From JAFCUW01 sp049897565 (GTDB lineage: Bacteria > Pseudomonadota > Gammaproteobacteria > Burkholderiales > Burkholderiaceae_D): DNA of 64,000 nt. The DNA lies in the NCBI RefSeq assembly GCF_049897565.1, contig NZ_JAFCWM010000015.1, forward strand, positions 62,001 through 126,000. The letters are read 5' to 3'. Positions 60,838-64,000 of this stretch are shown piece by piece (within the stretch, counting starts at the first letter, position 1; each line of letters opens with the position of its first letter). A program made the translations under genes and the position numbers. The notes beneath the pieces are model-generated. The model saw nothing but the letters and a program-made list of their open reading frames with translations, had not been told where the DNA came from and did not search any database.

Positions 60838-63800
60838 CTAGCCGGTGCGCCGCACCGGCTGCGGCGCCTGTGCGCGCGCCACCAGTTTCTCCGGCGCCGC
60901 GTGCGGTTCGTCAGCCACGTCGAAGGCGGCGAGCTGCTGGTTGGTCATCGGCCCGCTGCCGCTGTAGCGGTCGAGGAACAGGTAGATTACCGGCGTGATG
61001 TACAGCGTGATCACTTGCGAGAACAGCAGGCCGCCGACCACGGCCAGGCCGAGCGGCTGGCGCAGTTCGGCGCCGGCGCCGATGCCCAGCGCGATCGGCA
61101 AGGCGCCCATCAGCGCCGCCAGCGTCGTCATCAGGATTGGCCGGAAGCGCAGGATGCACGCCTGGCGGATCGCGTGCTCCGGCGTCATGCCGCCGTTGCG
61201 CTGGGCGTCGAGGGCAAAGTCGATCATCATGATGGCGTTCTTCTTGACGATCCCGATCAGCATCAGGATGCCGATGATGGCGATCATCGTCAGGTCGAGC
61301 CCGAACAGGCGCAAGGTCAGCAGCGCGCCGACGGCCGCCGACGGCAGGCCGGCCAGGATGGTCAGCGGGTGGATGTAGCTCTCGTAGAGCACGCCGAGCA
61401 GCACGTAGATCACGCCGAGCGCGGCGATGATCAGGATCAGCTGGCTCGATTGCGAATCCTTGAATACGGCCGCGTCGCCGCCGTACTTGGTGATCACCGA
61501 CGGCGGCAGCGCCATGTCCTTGGCCATCTTGTCGATCGCGCTGGTGGCAACGCCCAGCGGCACGTCCGGCGCCAGGTTGAACGACAGCGTGATGGCCTGC
61601 AGCTGGCCCTGGTGGTTGACCGAGATCGGCCCGACCGTGCGCTCGACCCGCGCGAACGACGCCAGTTGCACCAGCTGGCCGTTCTTGCTGCGCACCGACA
61701 CGCGCGACAGCGCATCGTCGAACTGGCGGTCGGCCGCATCGGCCTCGAGGATGACGTTGTAGCTGGCGGCCGGCGCATAGATCGTCGAGACCTGGCGCTC
61801 GCCGAACGCGGCGTACAGCGCGGTGCGCACGTCGGCCATCTGCACGCCGAGCACGTTGGCCTTGTCGCGGTCGATTTTCAAGGAAGCCTGCAGGCCGCGG
61901 TTCTGCGAGTCGCTGGTGACGTCGCGGAAGTTCGGGTCGTTGCGCATCGCTTCCTGGAACTTGTTGGCCCACGAGCCGAGCGAATCGGAGCTGATGCTTT
62001 GCAGCGTGTATTGATAGCGGCTCTTGCTCGGGCGCCCGCCGAGCTGCAGGTTCTGGATCGGGCTCATATACACGGCGATGCCTGGCACGGCGCGGGTGGC
62101 CTTGCGGATGCGGTCTAGCACCGCCGGCATCTTGTCGCGGTCGGCGCGCGGTTTGAGCACCAGGAACATGCGCCCGCTGTTGCCGCCGCCGGTAAACGAC
62201 GTCACGTCCTGCACCGCCCGATCGGCCTTGATGATGGCGGCGACCCGCTCCTGCAGGTCCAGCAGCGCCGCCGACGACGTGTCTTCGGCGGCCTCGGTGG
62301 TGACGCGGATCTGGCCTAGGTCTTCCTCCGGGAAGAAGCCCTTCGGGATCGTCACGTACAGCACCACCGTCAGCGCGAAGGTGGCCAGCGCCACCAGCAG
62401 CACCACGTTGCGGTGCGCCAGCGCGACGTCGAGCGAGCGCTCGTAGCCGTTGCGCACGCGCGCAAAGCCCTTTTCGAAGTGGCGGCCGATGAAGCTCTTT
62501 TCGCCTTCGCCATTTTCGACGTGGGCCGGCAGCAGGCGGCTCGCCAGCATCGGCACCAGGGTCAGCGAGACAAGCGCCGACACCAGGATCGACAGCCCGA
62601 CCACCACCGCGAATTCGTGGAACAGCAGTCCGATCACGCCGGGCATGAAGAAGATCGGGATGAACACGGCCACCAGCGAAATCGAAATCGAGACGATGGT
62701 AAAGCCCATTTCCTTGGAGCCGACCAGCGCGGCCTGCATCGGTTTTTTGCCCATCTCGATGTGGCGCACGATATTTTCCAGCACGACGATGGCGTCGTCG
62801 ACGACCAGGCCGACGGCCAGCGTGATGCCCAGCAGCGAGACGTTATCGAGGCTGTAGCCGAGCCAGTTGAGCAGCGCCAGAGCGCCGAGCAGCGAGATCG
62901 GCATCGTCACCGCCGGAATGAAGGTGGCCGCGGCGCGGTGCAGGAACAGGAAGATCACCAGCACCACCAGCGCGACGGTGGCTGCCAGCGTCAGGTTGAC
63001 GTCGTGGATCGCTTCGCGGATCGATACCGAGCGGTCGTTGACCAGGTTGATCTTGATCGAGGCTGGTACCTGCGACTGGAACTGCGGCAGCAATTTGCGC
63101 ACCGCGTCGACCACCTGCACCGTGTTGGCGTTGGGCTGGCGCTGCACCAGCAGCACGATCGAGCGCTCGCCGTTGTAGCTGCCGGCCGTTTTCACCGACT
63201 GGAAGCTGTCCTCGACGGTGGCGACGTCGCGCAGGCGCACTGCCTGGCCGTTGCGGTTGGCGACGATCAGTTCGGCAAATTCGGACGCCTTCATCAGCTG
63301 CGGATTGCCCTGGATCGTCAGGGTCTGGCTGGGGCCGTCGAGAATGCCGAGCGGCGAATTCGAATTGGCCGCGCGCAGCGCGACGGCCAGTTCGTCCATC
63401 GACAGGTTACGCGCGTTCATCAGGTCGGCCTTGGCGCGCACCCGCACGGCAAAGCGCTTCTGGCCGTTGACGCTGACCTGCGCCACGCCCGGCAACGTCG
63501 ACAGGCTCGGGGCGATCAGGTTTTCGGCGTAGTCGTTCAGGTCCGACAAACTCATCGACGGCGACGTCATCGTCATGAACAGCACCGGCGCGTCGGCCGG
63601 GTTGACCTTGCGGTACGACGGCAGCTCCGTCATTTCCTGCGGCAGCTGGCGCTGGGCGCCGAGCAGCGCCGCCTGGACGTCGATGGCGGCGACGTTGACG
63701 TCGATGCTGGGGTTGAATTCGAGCGTCAGCGAGGTCTGGCCCTGGGTGCTGGTCGAGGTGATCAGGTCGATGCCGGCGATGGTCGAGAACTGCTTTTCGA

Positions 63801-63999
63801 GCGGCAGCGCGACCGACGAGGCCATCGTCTCGGGACTGGCGCCGGACAGGTTGGCCTGTACGTTGATGACCGGGGTGTTATAGCTCGGCAGCGCGGCCAC
63901 CGGGATGCTGCGGAAGGCCAGCACGCCGATCAGCACGACGGCGACCGACAGCAGCACCACCATCACGGGGCGCCGGATGGACAGTTCGGAGATGCTCAT
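60838..63999 (-). CDS. RND family multidrug efflux permease (HAE-1, MdtB/MdtC-like)
   Basis: A 1053-residue inner-membrane pump, complete in the window: its ATG is at 63999-63997, one base from the edge. It starts SISELSIRRPVMVVLLSVAV, has twelve predicted helices in two halves, and keeps the proton-relay residues: the aspartate pair in GLVVDDAIVVLENI (TM4) and the lysine in GIVKKNAIMMIDFAL (TM10). The periplasmic loops resemble those of MdtB/MdtC and MuxB/MuxC. The adaptor and any partner permease gene should lie outside the window, upstream. The drug range cannot be predicted. Confidence 0.92.
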   Translation of the reverse strand: MSISELSIRRPVMVVLLSVAVVLIGVLAFRSIPVAALPSYNTPVINVQANLSGASPETMASSVALPLEKQFSTIAGIDLITSTSTQGQTSLTLEFNPSIDVNVAAIDVQAALLGAQRQLPQEMTELPSYRKVNPADAPVLFMTMTSPSMSLSDLNDYAENLIAPSLSTLPGVAQVSVNGQKRFAVRVRAKADLMNARNLSMDELAVALRAANSNSPLGILDGPSQTLTIQGNPQLMKASEFAELIVANRNGQAVRLRDVATVEDSFQSVKTAGSYNGERSIVLLVQRQPNANTVQVVDAVRKLLPQFQSQVPASIKINLVNDRSVSIREAIHDVNLTLAATVALVVLVIFLFLHRAAATFIPAVTMPISLLGALALLNWLGYSLDNVSLLGITLAVGLVVDDAIVVLENIVRHIEMGKKPMQAALVGSKEMGFTIVSISISLVAVFIPIFFMPGVIGLLFHEFAVVVGLSILVSALVSLTLVPMLASRLLPAHVENGEGEKSFIGRHFEKGFARVRNGYERSLDVALAHRNVVLLVALATFALTVVLYVTIPKGFFPEEDLGQIRVTTEAAEDTSSAALLDLQERVAAIIKADRAVQDVTSFTGGGNSGRMFLVLKPRADRDKMPAVLDRIRKATRAVPGIAVYMSPIQNLQLGGRPSKSRYQYTLQSISSDSLGSWANKFQEAMRNDPNFRDVTSDSQNRGLQASLKIDRDKANVLGVQMADVRTALYAAFGERQVSTIYAPAASYNVILEADAADRQFDDALSRVSVRSKNGQLVQLASFARVERTVGPISVNHQGQLQAITLSFNLAPDVPLGVATSAIDKMAKDMALPPSVITKYGGDAAVFKDSQSSQLILIIAALGVIYVLLGVLYESYIHPLTILAGLPSAAVGALLTLRLFGLDLTMIAIIGILMLIGIVKKNAIMMIDFALDAQRNGGMTPEHAIRQACILRFRPILMTTLAALMGALPIALGIGAGAELRQPLGLAVVGGLLFSQVITLYITPVIYLFLDRYSGSGPMTNQQLAAFDVADEPHAAPEKLVARAQAPQPVRRTG

Positions 64000-64000
64000 G

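Overview
The window is a 64 kb piece of a GC-rich betaproteobacterial chromosome. Gene content, gene order and protein sequence point to Burkholderiales, most likely Oxalobacteraceae (the Massilia / Duganella / Janthinobacterium group). Evidence includes pilMNOPQ next to aroK-aroB-dgt and divergent from a PBP1A gene, System II cytochrome c maturation (ResB/CcsB), the lolB-ispE-tRNA-Gln-prs-rplY-pth block, and a chromosomal subclass B3 metallo-beta-lactamase. It is almost entirely housekeeping sequence. I see no prophage, insertion sequence, CRISPR array or rRNA operon.

Layout. 1-5739: the 3' end of a MauG-like haem protein gene, then a minus-strand operon of a very large FAD/Fe-S oxidoreductase, a HIT protein and a DUF971 protein. 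5969-9168: a YqaA-type membrane protein divergent from ilvA, followed by queF. 9358-11875: ptsN-hprK-rapZ on the plus strand. 11880-18476: on the minus strand, kdsD-kdsC-lptC-lptA-lptB-rpoN-hpf plus an enoyl-CoA hydratase family gene; this block makes Kdo and exports LPS, and also holds sigma-54 and the hibernation factor. 18586-26029: a KefB-like antiporter, a diguanylate cyclase, a MOSC protein, the B3 beta-lactamase, ychF and a patatin-like lipase. 26212-32246: TPR protein-lolB-ispE-tRNA-Gln-prs-rplY-pth, all minus. 32347-36244: mutM, a dynamin-like GTPase and mutY. 36278-46475: pilMNOPQ, a large Ig-like (Big-1 type) lipoprotein, an in-frame aroK-aroB fusion and dgt, apparently one long minus-strand operon. 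46884-51079: PBP1A, cyaY (opposite strand), lptM and lysA. 51085-57178: msrQ/msrP, ccsB/resB and a dihaem cytochrome c4. 57358-59111: engB and hemB. 59174-63999: a decayed hydrolase remnant, two uncharacterised proteins and an RND efflux pump.

The least ordinary items are: the Ig-like lipoprotein with putative calcium loops inside the type IV pilus operon; the aroK-aroB fusion; a dynamin-like GTPase between the two oxidised-guanine repair genes and translationally coupled to mutY; the B3 carbapenemase-type enzyme; and a family of palindromic repeats (core GGGGTCAGACC, plus a GGGGTCAGTGCCGAC relative) lying at or across the 3' ends of genes. One of these palindromes sits beside the only run of Ns, and sequence shared by both sides suggests that the gap is an assembly artefact.
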